Of a stretch of DNA of 64,000 nt, positions 32,864 through 43,904 are shown piece by piece. The stretch comes from Phanerochaete sordida. Lineage: Eukaryota > Basidiomycota > Agaricomycetes > Polyporales > Phanerochaetaceae. Under the pieces are notes generated by a model. The model did no database searches. It had not been told where the DNA came from and worked only from the letters and a program-made list of their open reading frames with translations. The translations under genes and the position numbers were made by a program. Where the stretch lies: contig BPQB01000118.1 in NCBI GenBank assembly GCA_019973155.2, positions 1-64,000 on the forward strand, given 5' to 3'. Numbering within the stretch: the stretch's first letter is position 1; the number at the start of each line of letters is the position of its first letter.

Positions 32864-33379
32864 ATGGCTAGCAGCAACTACTCGTCCACGGTTACGGTCA
32901 CGAACGATACGTCTGCCCCGACGCTCTTCCGCGTCGCCTACGACCACGCCATCGGGCAGTGGGAGAAGCTACCGGCGGAGCAGATCAAGGCTGGCAAGGA
33001 CAATACCTTCATTCTGGGCGGGACTTCAGGTCAAGCACCACCGTTTCTGTGCAACCGTTGTCGTAACTGACGACCCTTACTCTGAACTAGACGGCTCGGA
33101 GGGCTCGGTGAGGTACAGGCGCGAGCCTGGCGTGACGCTCACAATATACTTCAAGTGCAACCCTCGAGGGCGCGACTCCACAGACGCGGTTGTGGTGAAG
33201 AACACGGTCGACGCTCAGCCCTCTGAGGACTTCAAGGTCACGGTGAACGAGACTGGGAGTCCTCTTGTTGGTCAGTTGAACTTACCACGTCGCACATATC
33301 CGGGGGGACGCTCATCTCTCTCGTTTCAGCTGGCATCGCCGTGCTCTCCAACACAGACGAGAAGCCTGACAGCCAGTAA
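32864..33379 (+). CDS. Single-domain beta-rich family protein, diverged
   Basis: Three exons (32864-33029, 33091-33270, 33330-33379), 396 bases, 131 residues, phase-1 junctions. Exon 1: MASSNYSSTVTVTND, V-A-Y-D-H-A, G-Q-W-E-K-L-P, D-N-T-F-I-L-G. Exon 2 starts G-S-E-G-S-V-R-Y-R, then I-Y-F-K-C, and has a 30-base longer loop before P-L-V-G. The tail exon is A-G-I-A-V-L-S-N-T-D-E, closer to the start of the tail in the 0.65-1.34 kb gene than to the A-T-V-x-V-L-E tails. It looks like an A-type domain standing alone. No signal peptide. Confidence 0.85.
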
Positions 33380-34005
33380 GACTAGCCCACGTCTGTGAAG
33401 TCGAATACATGCTGCTATGCCCATTGGCCTGCACGCTCTCTGTACCATGTATGCTCAGCGAAAGTCCTTGAATATACACAGTGCGGTACTCCATTCTCGC
33501 GGTATGAAGTCGCATTCGACCTCTGTTGAACATTGTGAGAGTGGGCACAGTGCGGAACAAGTCGACACAAAAATACGCACAAAACTAACACTCAGAGAGC
33601 GCACACGTCGAGCGCACTAACCCTGAGGTTATGTGAGACTCTGAGCCTATTTGCTCAGAAGTGGATGCGCTAGGTGAAGTACATCGCACACGTGCTCCAG
33701 TACGATGCGTCGGTTTCTCGAGAATTTCATCTGAGGAAGCTGCAGATTCAACGTTTCTCGCGCCGCTGCCCAGCTGCACATAGTCGACAACACATCCATT
33801 GGATTTTATGGTACAAAATTGTTAGGACATAGAGCGACACTACTCTACGCCGTCGCAGAGTGCAGCAGACGGCGAGAACGATGAGCAAGTAGTACGGCAC
33901 ATACACAAGGGGCCTTAGGACGAATTGAAGGGTGTATTCGCGGATCGTACCGCCTGCACGACGAGCGGTCAGAAAAGTAGAATGCGTAGCGTGCGGGTGG
34001 CTTAC
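33380..34005. other. Intergenic between convergent family genes
   Basis: 3' flanks of the plus-strand gene ending at 33,379 and the minus-strand gene ending at 34,006. No gene is seen. Confidence 0.5.
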
Positions 34006-34448
34006 CTAGGCCTCGAGGACCTGGACAGTAGCTGGATAGCACGTGAGCACGGTCACAAGAGCCAGCATGCGAGCGACGCTTACCGACGAGAGGAGTGCCA
34101 GTAGGGTTGGACTGGATGCTTGCGTACTGCGACGGGGTGACCGTGACGGTGTTACCGCCGGAGGCGCAGCGGAAGTAGACCTTGATCTGGGCTCCAGAGG
34201 AGGTCCTGTAGGTCACCTCGCCCTCGGAGACATCTATCGAAGGTAGCATGAGCAAGTATTGAGCCAGAGGCCGTCAATATTCACTTACTGTTGGCGGGGC
34301 CAAGCTTGAAACTGTCGCTCTCGGAGCCCGGGATCTCAGCGCGGGGCGGGGTGACCCAGTTGCCCTGGATGGCGCGGTAGGACACGCGGGTCAGGGGCGA
34401 GGAGGTGTAGCCGTTCTTGACGGTGATGGACGAAGAGTAGTCAGCCAT
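34006..34448 (-). CDS. Single-domain beta-rich family protein
   Basis: Three exons on the minus strand; exon 1 is 34448-34289 (160 bases, as in the gene at 26.7 kb). It has M-A-D-Y-S-S-S-I-T-V-K-N-G, G-N-W-V-T-P-P-R and E-S-D-S-F-K-L-G. Exon 2 follows a short intron: V-S-E-G-E-V-T-Y-R-T-S-S-G, V-Y-F-R-C, G-N-T-V-T-V-T-P, P-L-V-G. Tail A-T-V-Q-V-L-E-A then stop at 34006. A tatatat run on the minus strand near 34,561 may be its promoter. No signal peptide. Very close to the 38.1 kb gene in residues, but in the opposite orientation. Confidence 0.85.
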
Positions 34449-35928
34449 TGCTTCTGTGCGCTGGAACTGGTCAGCATCGCGGCGAAGATATCAGGTCAGG
34501 AACGTACAGATTTCAGAAAGGTGTTGAGGTGCCTGGGGTGTCCTCGAATCTGACACCGTATTATATATCGCGTGTCACAATTGGTGCGCAGGCAGTGTAG
34601 AATTTAGGGTGCACGGAGAGTAGCTGGTGCCGAGCATGTGAGAAGCCTAGCTCCAAGGCGAGACCATCCGTCAGTGCCCTCATCTCGCACAGACAGGCGC
34701 AAGGTGCTCCCCCTGGTCTTAGACGCAGAATGGGGTGCCACAGTAATTCGCCTTGGCTTGCATGCAGCCTGACACCTTCTAGCGCGAAGCTGCCATCGAA
34801 AGGGCGGAAATTCATGTAAGAACTCAGGGTCTTCACACATGACAAGGAGACGGAGCGCGGCGAGGTACTGCACCGGTTACATGCTAGCCCCATATGATCT
34901 GTGGGCTGATTCAGCGCGGCTCAACAAATGTCTCCTCAAGCGGTGTCATACTCGAAGGTACAAAGCACGAGACTTTGAGACGGAGTGCTCCGTTTGAGTG
35001 CTTGCAGGACCTTGGGGCTGTAAATTCGTTTGCTCCGCAGAGCGATGATGCAATATCACTGTAGGACCGTCCTTGTCTTCTGTCAAAGCCGGTAGCTTCT
35101 ACACTTGCTCAAGTGAGCAGTCGAATATGTAACCACTCAAGGTGCACTTGCCAATAAATTGCGATGTGCTCAACGTTGGTGAGCAGCAGCCTCGAAGTTC
35201 AAGATCTCGATACAAAATCATGTGACTTTGTCACATGACTATTGGGACGCTGAAAGTTTGAACTCGCTTCATGCACGACCACCACTGCCTCATGCATCGT
35301 CAAGGGCGGGATTCTGCGCATGATCGCACGTGCTTTGTCTGGCATGCCAGGACTCGGGAGCTACACAAGGGTCCAGGTCATGCGCGTCGGCCAGGTCTAC
35401 AACCTTTCTCGCGGTCTCTGACAGCTCATACTTCGCACCCCAAACTCGCAGGTACCTGGCCCCGACGCTATCGAAGGTGTAGGCACAATTGGCTGCGCTG
35501 AAGCCCCACGGATCTATTACATAATTGCATGAATTGTACGTTCACATTCTTTCCCACTCTCGCGTCAGAAGGGCCTAATTTGACTGTGATACAGAGTAGA
35601 ATGGAACGGCGAGGCCCAGGGCTCGCTTGCAATGACATGTCACTTCAGAGATGTCCGCAATACTCGCTGCTTGGCTAGCGCAACTCATCATCGTCGGCTT
35701 GAACTCTGGCTGTCCCAGCGACCCCTTTACGCACGTTCGACATCGATCAGTCAGCCTTCCCCGCATCCCACGAATCTCGCTACGACTGCGCTAAATTGTG
35801 CGATATAACTGTCATTTCGTGGGGTTTGCAAATTTCAAGAATCTCAGTCAACGACTGTCGCTTCTTGTTCATAGGGCGTGTATAGCGGCACAAGCCCCGC
35901 GTCTCGCTTACCCTCCAATCAGAAGTTC
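34449..35928. other. Intergenic, no supported gene
   Basis: About 1.5 kb upstream of two divergent family genes. A tatata-type box lies at 34,561-34,568 and serves the minus-strand gene. Short frames at 34.6-34.9 and 35.3-35.8 kb have no motifs. Confidence 0.45.
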
Positions 35929-36569
35929 ATGTCCGGCAAAGACGATCTCGATATGCTGGAGCCCGGTCATAGCAGAGCCGATACTGCTGGCCTCGATGCT
36001 CCACGCAACGATAGTGGCGAGAAGACTGTCGGCGAAGACATCTCCGCTTCCGCAGCCGCACGCGACGACGACGAGGTCCAGAACGGTGATTTTGAAGTCC
36101 CTCCCACCTCTGGGCGATGGCTATTCATCGATCGATCCTCAACCGTCACAGTCGTCAACGATCTACCAACCGTCAGCCTTGTACTCGACTCCCATGGTAC
36201 CGAGTTCGGGTCCTACCTGGATGCACCTTCCCAGATCATCCCTCCTCAAGGATACACCTCAGTCAGAGTGAGAGACGGGACGGGTATGCAAATTTCCCTT
36301 GATATCGACGACCTGAAGCTGAAGTTGTGTCCCTTTCGTCGCTGCAGGTCCTTTTGGGAGCAAGGGTTGGATCTGCTATACCATCGGCGACAAAGGGAGT
36401 ACTGTGAGGATCGACTTCGAGTGCCCCATGGCTCAAGATAACCAGGTCACTGCGAGTCCCGTCAGTCATGCCACGGTGCACTCTTTTAGCCCCAACGGCG
36501 CTCTGCACGGTGAGTCTTTCCGCTGACCCATATATGCGATGCTGACACGCAGGTCTATCGGTCAGTTGA
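35929..36569 (+). CDS. Acidic-N-terminus subclass of the beta-rich family
   Basis: Three exons (35929-36283, 36348-36509, 36553-36569), 534 bases, 177 residues, phase-1 junctions. The first ~65 residues are acidic and disordered-looking (D-D-L-D-M-L-E-P-G, A-R-D-D-D-E-V-Q). The beta domain then starts with S-S-T-V-T-V-V-N-D, but the G-x-W and E-x-D-x-F signatures of other members are replaced (E-F-G-S-Y-L-D, Q-G-Y-T-S-V). Exon 2 starts F-G-S-K-G-W-I-C-Y-T-I-G, then I-D-F-E-C-P-M and Q-V-T-A-S-P, ending in L-H-G. Same subclass as the gene at 39.1 kb, with the same exon 2 length of 162 bases. No signal peptide. Function unknown. Confidence 0.8.
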
Positions 36570-38007
36570 GGTTCACATCCATTAGCTCGCCCCCTACAGC
36601 AGCTCAGCCGTATCCTCGCTTGCAGTCCAGTCTCGATTTCGCCTCCCCTTGGTTCTGACCCGATTTCCATGTCGTTCTATAAATCGGTTGTTTTCCGCAT
36701 GGAATCTCCCTGCTCTAGATCTCCACGTAGCAGCGTAGCGGGTCGTGATCAGACGTAGCGGAGTGTGAGGTCTGCTGCGGGATTCTCCGCCTGGCTCCGC
36801 GTATGTTGACGCGAGCTCGCGCCCGCCTCTCGTCGCAAACAGCCTGTGCCGCGCGACGTCGGGAAAATGCTACAGTGCAGCGCGCGTCGCGCTGAGCCTC
36901 GGCTAGCAGCCATATCTCACGCTGAGGGCCCCCACGCACCTACTGACGAGCAACGGGCTATGATCACGCGGCTGTAAGCACACAGGGCCGCGGATCGTCT
37001 GTGCCATAGGGTCCGCACGAGCGGTTAGTATTGGATGGCAGAACCTTGTGAGATCAAACTGAGATCTGGGGCCAATACCACATTCAGCCACAAGGGACAT
37101 TGATGTCTCCGGAAGCCTATGACTACCATCGAAATAAGCGGCACAATTTCAACACCCGTAAGTTCCAAGGATGACGGACACGCCACACATTCAATCGATG
37201 CATGGAAGGCGCCGAGCACAAGCGACGCCGCAGTCGTTGGCTATCGAAGCATGAGAAGGCATTTCTTGGGACTTGAGAGCGCCTCCAGTGAGCTCACGAG
37301 AACTACACGCACCCTTGATTGCCCTGATAGCTTGTGAAAGGGCGCAGTGCCATAGTCCTTCCATTCGAAATATGGCATGCCATGAATACGCGCCGACGCG
37401 CGGCGGAGCTGAGCCTACCACTTTTAAAGTGGTCATGTGCACCCCTACAATTATGAAATAGCTCCGGAATATTCGCATTGGCGTCGAGACGTAGCGGTCC
37501 TCCTCGGACGTTAGCCGCTGTTCATCGTACGACGGGTGCCGAGAGCCTTTGAGGTCGGGCCGGCGACGTTTCCGCCATCGCGGCAGGGGCAAGGAGGTGC
37601 CAGTGGGCAGGCGCAAGGAGCTAAAATGGTATGCAAGCCGGAAATAGATCCCGGTATTGCTCAAGATTGTCGAGGGCCGCCTCGAGGACCGCAAGGGCTT
37701 CTGGATGGTACGTCCATTGTTCTCCGCATTCGCTCCCCGAAGTCCCCAAATCTGCGCGCCTCAGCAACCTGGAGATCCAGTTCGCTTACCACTCCATGCA
37801 TAGCACGAATGGAAGCCGGGCAATAATACCGGCAGTAATTGTGCCGCAACAGTGCAGCGAAACTCAATGCTGGGATTTCACATGAAGCGTCAACTTGGCA
37901 CCTCCTTCGCTGGGTGTGACTAGGCGGAGGGCTACTGACGGTCAAAATTCACAGCTTGTACATAATTGTCGCCAGTAGTTCCGGCACATGGCAGACTTGG
38001 GGACTCG
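36570..38007. other. Intergenic, no supported gene
   Basis: About 1.4 kb between the paired genes. Frames at 37.2-37.9 kb on both strands overlap and lack motifs. Confidence 0.45.
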
Positions 38008-38015
38008 TATATAAG
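38008..38015 (+). promoter_or_regulatory. TATA box of the 38.1 kb gene
   Basis: tatataag 123 bases before the start codon. The gene at 40.6 kb, from the duplicated pair, has the same core (tatataaa) at an equal distance. Confidence 0.6.
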
Positions 38016-38137
38016 CCCCTACTCATCTGCTCGTAGGCTCCAGACTCGCAGCAGCATTCTACATCTATCAAGACAAGGTACGTCACTAAGACTGGCTGCG
38101 TCACATCTCGCACGTAGCTCTGATACTTTGTAGAACA

Positions 38138-38597
38138 ATGGCCGACTACTCCTCCGTCATCACCGTCAGGAACGGCTACACGTCGTCCCCCTTGACTCGC
38201 ATCTCCTACAGCGCATCCCAGGGCAACTGGGCTACTCCTCCTCGTGCCGAAATTGGCCCTGGCGAGAGCGATACCTTCAAGCTTAACCCGTCCACTGGCG
38301 GTAAGCCGCTGGAATACATGTAAAATGGTGTACGATTGTGGCTAAAATGCTCTCTCAGGTGTTTCTGAGGGAGAGGTGACCTACCGTACCACCTCTGGCA
38401 CTCAGTTCAAGATCTACTTCAAGTGCGCCTCCGGCGGCAATGCCTGCACCGTTAATCCCCCGTCTATGGCCAGCGTGAGCTTCAACGCTGCGGGAAGCCC
38501 TCTGAATGGTACGTTCGCGGCTAGTTCCACTTTGTCTCATCCTGAACACCGAACTTGCCGCTCTCCATCAGCGACTGTCCAGGTGCTCGAGGCCTAG
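38138..38597 (+). CDS. Single-domain beta-rich family protein
   Basis: Three exons (38138-38300, 38359-38508, 38572-38597), 339 bases, 112 residues, phase-1 junctions. M-A-D-Y-S-S-V-I-T-V-R-N-G, G-N-W-A-T-P-P-R, E-S-D-T-F-K-L, V-S-E-G-E-V-T-Y-R-T-T-S-G, I-Y-F-K-C, G-N-A-C-T-V-N-P, P-L-N-G, and tail A-T-V-Q-V-L-E-A. No signal peptide. Its 3' flank is similar to that of the gene at 40.6 kb, which places it in a tandem two-gene duplication. Confidence 0.9.
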
Positions 38598-38973
38598 GTG
38601 AGACAGATTGTGCAGATGCGACGAATTTTACGAAGTGATACTCATGCGTGGGAAGCAGAGCATATTCCAAGGTGGCAGAGTATTAGTGGTCTCACTGCTT
38701 CGCGGCAGTTGTACAATTATTTTTCAAACGCAACGTCTTTGTCCTATAGTTGTGTACGCAGAATAGGAATGGTTACGTACTGCTTCAGTTCGATGCGTGT
38801 GTACAAATGAGCGCAATGCAAGGTCCGGTATAGCGCTGCGATCAGCCAATTTGCACTTACATGGAATAGATATCTGATCAGCAGCATTTCAGGCAGCCAC
38901 TGGCTATTCACTCATGTGAAAAGAGAAAGCTCCGAGAATCTGCGGGCTGAGCGCAGAACCCACGAGGTCTGAG
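38598..38973. other. Duplicated 3' flank
   Basis: This stretch shares patches of similarity with 41,097-41,400 (for example the tactcatg...gtggga and agccaat...gca blocks). No gene. Confidence 0.6.
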
Positions 38974-38980
38974 TATAAAT
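38974..38980 (+). promoter_or_regulatory. TATA box of the 39.1 kb gene
   Basis: tataaat lies 93 bases before the start codon at 39073, a usual distance for this window. Confidence 0.5.
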
Positions 38981-39072
38981 ATCTGGCCTGGAATCGCATG
39001 CATCGCAACCGTGCGAGACGTGTCTCGGTACTCAGCTGTTCTCATTTCTCGAGCCTCAACCCTCCAGCAGTC

Positions 39073-39696
39073 ATGCAGTCTTCCGACGACCAGTGTATGC
39101 TGTTCGTAAGATCTTGAACGGTGCTTATACTCACTTCTATTAGCTCTCATAGGTCGCGACGAGTCTTCCGAACTTCCCGGCGGCAGCGTCGGATGGATAT
39201 TGTTCGATCGCTCTTCCACCTTGACCATCGTCAACGAGCTTACTACGGTCAGCCTCATACTGGACTCATACGACAAGGAGTTTGGAGACTGCCTCAACCA
39301 GCCTGCGAAGATTATCCAACCGAACGGCTCCTCCACGATGAAGATCAGAGATGCAACTGGTGCGCTGCAGCTGCCTTAATCCGAAACGCGTGCCCACGCT
39401 CATTATTGACCGATTTTGCGTCTGCATTTCTGATGTCACAGGGCCATATGGCTCTAAAGGCTGGGTCACCTATACAATCGGAGCTTCCGGAGCCAGCGTC
39501 AGAATCGACTTTGAATGCCCCATGCTCGCCAATAACATCGTTCACGCAAAGCCCGAAAGTCATGCCACGGTGTCGTACTATGATCCAAGCGGGCCTCTTC
39601 GGGGTGAGTCGTAGACAACTATATTTCCTCTCGTGATGCTATTGCTAACGTTCTCGCATTGTTCATCTCTCCAAAGCGGAAGTGCGTATTCACTAG
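39073..39696 (+). CDS. Acidic/short-N-terminus subclass of the beta-rich family
   Basis: Four exons: 39073-39094, 39144-39359, 39442-39603, 39677-39696, total 420 bases (139 residues), phase-1 junctions. After a small first exon (M-Q-S-S-D-D-Q) comes R-D-E-S-S-E-L-P, then S-S-T-L-T-I-V-N-E, V-S-L-I-L-D-S-Y and E-F-G-D-C-L-N. Exon 3: Y-G-S-K-G-W-V-T-Y-T-I-G, I-D-F-E-C-P-M, ending in L-R-G. The tail is A-E-V-R-I-H. It is a clear paralogue of the 35.9 kb gene but with a shorter acidic N-terminus and an extra first intron. G-x-W and E-x-D-x-F are absent here too. No signal peptide. Confidence 0.8.
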
Positions 39697-40517
39697 CCCA
39701 TTCCGTGCGTCCATGGCGTAGATCCGTGACTGTACATCGCCCCGCAGCGGCATTATGGGAGCGTGAGAGTATCCTCTCGTCCACAGAATGATTCATTTTG
39801 TCCCACACATTGCGAGATAAATGGTGACATTGGTAAGGAAGAAATTGTGCTTGGTGATGAATTGCACCGTATCCCTGCCGGCCGAGATAAGCCTCTCTGA
39901 GGGCACTACCTGTGCTAGCACTGGCTCCGCCGGTCTCGGACGGTCCGCGCGCATTAGACCTCAGATGTGCACGTCTTACCATGTCTTCATAATGCTTCGA
40001 CTCCGCGGGACAAAGAGAAACCCAGGCAGTGGTTCGGCGCCCTATTATCCGCGCCTTTGTCGCAGTCCCATGCGAGCCTCTATTGGAAAAGCCTTACACT
40101 GCTGTCAATGCTAACTTCGCGGGCCTTTGATCTATCTCTTATGTGATACACTGAGCAATATCCGCCGACAGATGGCTGGTATACCGTTACCGAGGCGTCG
40201 GTATGCCGCTGACCACGAGCGACATGAGGCGACCATAGCCTCAAATACAAGGCCTTCTCTGCGCGACCAATCAATCTGACAGCTTGTGAACGGAGACAAT
40301 AGAGTGTGCAGAGGTCTATGAATGGAACACTGGCCCCATGATACGGTTTGGAACGTTCGTACATGAGCCATGCGGACAGACAAGAAGGCTGTGAGTTCAA
40401 GCTAAATCTTCCATCATCGAGAGCGAGGAGCGAGGTAGTAATCGCTTACGAGTGAACGTTACCGCTTTTCCATAATTATCGTGAGAGATTTTAGCACCTG
40501 AGAGGTCTAGAGACTTG
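39697..40517. other. Intergenic, no supported gene
   Basis: Between the two genes of the second pair. Open frames show no motif. Confidence 0.45.
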
Positions 40518-40525
40518 TATATAAA
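40518..40525 (+). promoter_or_regulatory. TATA box of the 40.6 kb gene
   Basis: tatataaa, 121 bases before the start codon at 40646. It matches the spacing seen upstream of the 38.1 kb gene. Confidence 0.6.
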
Positions 40526-40645
40526 CCTCGATGATTTTGCTTGGAGGGTTCATTCGAAGCAGAATTCTCAATCCATCCCGACACTGTACGTCTCCAGCTG
40601 TGGGCTGTTGTACTCGAGCGTATCCCTCAGACACTCCATATAGCA

Positions 40646-41096
40646 ATGGCCGACCGCTCTATCACAATCAGCATCAGAAACAGCACGTCGTCCGCTTTGA
40701 CCCTCGTCTCGTACAACCCACCCCAAGGAGACTGGGACATTATCCCTCGCGATAAAATCCCCCCCGGAGAGACTGACACCTTCAAGCTCGGCTCATCCGA
40801 CAGCGGTGAGCTGCTACGCTACTAGAACTACAATGTATGGTAATAACTGAACTGCTCCCTCAGGTGTGTCCGAGGGAGATGTGACCTACGGCACCACCTC
40901 TGGCACTCAATTCAAAGTCTCATTCAAGTGTGCCGTTGGCGGTAATACGCTCACGGCGACTCCTGGGGCTATGGCAAGTGTTACGTACAACGCCGCGGGG
41001 AGCCCACTCAATGGTATGCTTGTGACCACCACGGCTCATTCTAAGCACTGAAACATTCGTCCCTCATCAGCTACCGTTATCGTACTCGAGGCCTAG
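40646..41096 (+). CDS. Single-domain beta-rich family protein
   Basis: Three exons (40646-40805, 40864-41013, 41071-41096), 336 bases, 111 residues, phase-1 junctions. M-A-D-R-S-I-T-I-S-I-R-N, G-D-W-D-I-I-P-R-D-K-I-P-P-G-E-T-D-T-F-K-L-G is recognisable, as are V-S-E-G-D-V-T-Y-G-T-T-S-G, V-S-F-K-C, G-N-T-L-T-A-T-P and P-L-N-G. Tail A-T-V-I-V-L-E-A. It is the tandem duplicate of the 38.1 kb gene. No signal peptide. Confidence 0.9.
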
Positions 41097-42500
41097 ATAG
41101 GTCCGTAAACTCGATTAACGCGGTCATGAGGTACTCATGAGTGGGAGGCAGGGCCTGCTCGAAGGGTGTATCTCTTCATGGAAATTGTACAATACGCTTT
41201 CTGTCCAAGCGGCGTTCTCTCTGAATCGTAGCTTCTTATGCCTGATTGGAGCGATTGCGTGCTATTTTTGGCGTATAAATGCGCACGAATGAGATGGCGA
41301 CGTGGATGCACGCTGTCTTCACTCGAGCAGCCAATCTGCGCTAAAATGGCATAAAATCTCTGAAACAGCACTTATGCAGTCATCAGCCGTGAATCCATTT
41401 GTACCGAGCGCCGCCGTGCTGATGTACTGTGCGCCATATTCACGACATAACAGTAAGAAATTATAATCGGGCCGCCCAGCCCACATCGTATCTGTAGAAA
41501 AAGTATGCTTGGGCTCATCTGCACTGTGCCGGTTTCACACCTCGTGCCTCAGTCATCCAGGAGCCATAAATTTGAAAACGTACTCCCATGACGTCGGTAC
41601 GCTACTGCGCTGCCTGAATTTGGAGAGCGCGACGCGTCCATATCACCCCAGACTTCATCTACACCACCATCAATATCTTTGACAGCTTGGGAACAGACAA
41701 TAAGACATGCCGAGTTGCGCATAGAAGAGCACAGCCCTCATTTTACGTACTAGATCGCTCGAGAACGAGCTATGAGGACGAAGATGACTATCGTGGGTGA
41801 ATTTCAAGATGACTTCCCCGCCTGTTGCGCGGAAACCATGGCGGACGTGCCCACCGGCGATACTTCCGCTAGGGTCCGATTGACTCTACCGATATACGAA
41901 GGGACCTTTGCCCACTCTGAGAAGCTCGCATCGCCATATCGCCGTGCGCACCGCTGCATGGTCCGACGTCCTTTGCAGAGACAGTGATATTTCGCTCTGC
42001 ACGGACCGCGGGTGGTGCGTAGCATGCGCGGAAGAAGAAAGCTTTTCCGCCTGTGCTAAGCGGCACAATGCGCAAGGCGAGATCGAATTTTGTAAAACGC
42101 GAGCAAGCTATGTCGGTCTCCGCTCACAAACCATCATTACACGTGACTTACGGAAAGGGTCCTCTAATAGTCCCGAGCAGGTCCCTTTCTTGCGCACTGC
42201 GTATTTTCACAGAGCCATTGAGATGCACCTTACTTCTACTGATATATTGCGCTTGTGAGCACTTCACTACAAGGCACATGTTAGCAGAAAATTCGTGGAA
42301 GACAGGGAGCAGTATCGAATGGTCATGCCGCCAATGAATGAAGCAACGAGGCCACTGCGATCCAGGAGAGTGCCCCACCCTTTTCCGCGAGCGATAGATG
42401 CTACTGATAGCTCTGAAAGGGCTTATCAGAGTTTCCAGCACGTCGACGACATCGATTCAACGAGAGACAGACAGAGGGCGGCTTATCCCGCTCGAAGAGA
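41097..42500. other. Intergenic, no supported gene
   Basis: The first 300 bases are the duplicated 3' flank. The remaining frames (41.77-42.44 kb, both strands) lack motifs. Confidence 0.45.
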
Positions 42501-42509
42501 ATATATATA
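42501..42509 (+). promoter_or_regulatory. TATA box of the 42.6 kb gene
   Basis: atatatata, about 125 bases before the start codon at 42634. Confidence 0.5.
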
Positions 42510-42633
42510 CCACGCCGTCCTCAGTTAGTGAAGCGAGCCATCTCGCTTCCCCAGCTACCCAGATACGTGCGTGGCTTCAAGGACCTGTGCGTACTGCTGC
42601 TCATAAGCTCCTACCAGATCTCGTGTGCGGTCA

Positions 42634-43407
42634 ATGGCCAACTACAATTCGATCATCACCGTCCAGAACGGCTGGAGCTCTTCTCCCCTCATCCGCATTT
42701 CCTATCAAGCCACGCAGGGAAACTGGATCACTCCTCCACGCTCAGAGATTGGGCCTGCCGAGAGCGATACATTCCAGCTCGGCGCCGCCAACAGTGAGCC
42801 TTTGTCAAATTGAATCTTCGTTCCAAGGGCTTACTCCATCAGCAAAAGATGCACGCGCTGGAAGGCTGAACGCCCTGACGAAGCTTTAGCGCCGGAAGGC
42901 CGGGTGTTCGACCCGCCGCCGTGGCATTTCCTGCAAACGAGCTGCCTTAATTTTGTGGCTGCTGACAACAAGGGTATAGTGCGACAAAAAGATAGCAGTA
43001 TGTGTACGAAAAACACCGAGGCCGTAGTGGTGGATTTCTGTCTGAACGGCCTGAGGGCGCCTCCCGCGTGAGCTGACGCTAGACGGTCTGAAGACGTCTG
43101 AAAGCCCTGAAAACGCCCTGACGAAGCTTCGTCAGGGCGTTTCAGGGCCAAAGCGCTTTTGCTGATGTCGGCCCAAGACGTATCGGAGGGCCAGGTTGTC
43201 TACCGGCTCTCCAACGGCGCGCAGTTCACGCTGTACTTCCGATGCGCTTCAAACGGCAACACCGTGATTGGTACTCCTGCCCCGCTTGCGAACATCCAGT
43301 ACAACTCCACAGGCACTCCTCTGAGCGGTACGCGCGTGTTTACATGCGATTTCCCTACACATGCTAAGTACTCTACAGCCACCGTCCGAATCCTTGAGGA
43401 TCAATAG
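42634..43407 (+). CDS. Single-domain beta-rich family protein with a MITE in its first intron
   Basis: Three exons (42634-42793, 43178-43327, 43379-43407), 339 bases, 112 residues, phase-1 junctions. M-A-N-Y-N-S-I-I-T-V-Q-N-G, G-N-W-I-T-P-P-R, E-S-D-T-F-Q-L-G, then V-S-E-G-Q-V-V-Y-R, L-Y-F-R-C, G-N-T-V and P-L-S-G. Tail A-T-V-R-I-L-E-D-Q. The first intron is 384 bases, against about 50-70 in relatives. It contains an inverted-repeat element at 42,837-43,167; removing those 331 bases leaves 53, the family norm. Splice sites GTGAGC and CCAAG are outside the element, so the gene may still be expressed. No signal peptide. Confidence 0.9.
42837..43167. mobile_element. MITE-like foldback element inside an intron
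   Basis: A 331-base element with terminal inverted repeats: catcagcaaaag at 42,837-42,848 and its complement cttttgctgatg at 43,156-43,167. Near both ends an acgccctgacgaagctt block occurs, in inverted orientation. At 43,111-43,142 a perfect 32-base palindrome lies inside the right end. No coding capacity. Non-autonomous DNA transposon is the best reading; the superfamily is not clear, and no target-site duplication stands out. Confidence 0.75.
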
Positions 43408-43904
43408 GTGCGCCATCAATATTCATGAGTATACGTCGATGTATACTCAGACCCTGCTCTCCTGTAGTCGGATTGTGCCCCATCGCCGGTCCTGGTCACC
43501 GTCGAGCTTACCGAGCGCAGTCACCCGTGCCATATACCGAGTATTACAAAGTCAGAGATAAATATATCGGTCCCAAGGTCTATGGCGCTGCCCCTTATAA
43601 ACTGCTAAAATTGTGCCGCCGTGACGTACGGCGCATTCTGAGCTGGCGGTGCCAGCGGGCTGTCGTGCCCTCCATCGCGCTCCGACGCCCGGCAAGGGCC
43701 GCACAGGCCTGGCTCCATTTTGCCGCTGGAATGTTGACCGCGTCCCTCTCTCTCTCAACGCTTGCTAGCGTCGCCGCAGGGCAAGTTTCAAGCTCACGTC
43801 CATGCTGCTTCTGGCTCTCTGATCACTATTTGTCTGCTCCGTGCTTTACTCTACGAGCACTACACCCACACGTACGCGGTGCCCTAGCCGTGCTTCCATA
43901 GGTC
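43408..43904. other. Intergenic, no supported gene
   Basis: Upstream region of the 43.9 kb gene. A tataaa at about 43,595 lies roughly 310 bases before its start codon. No gene. Confidence 0.45.
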
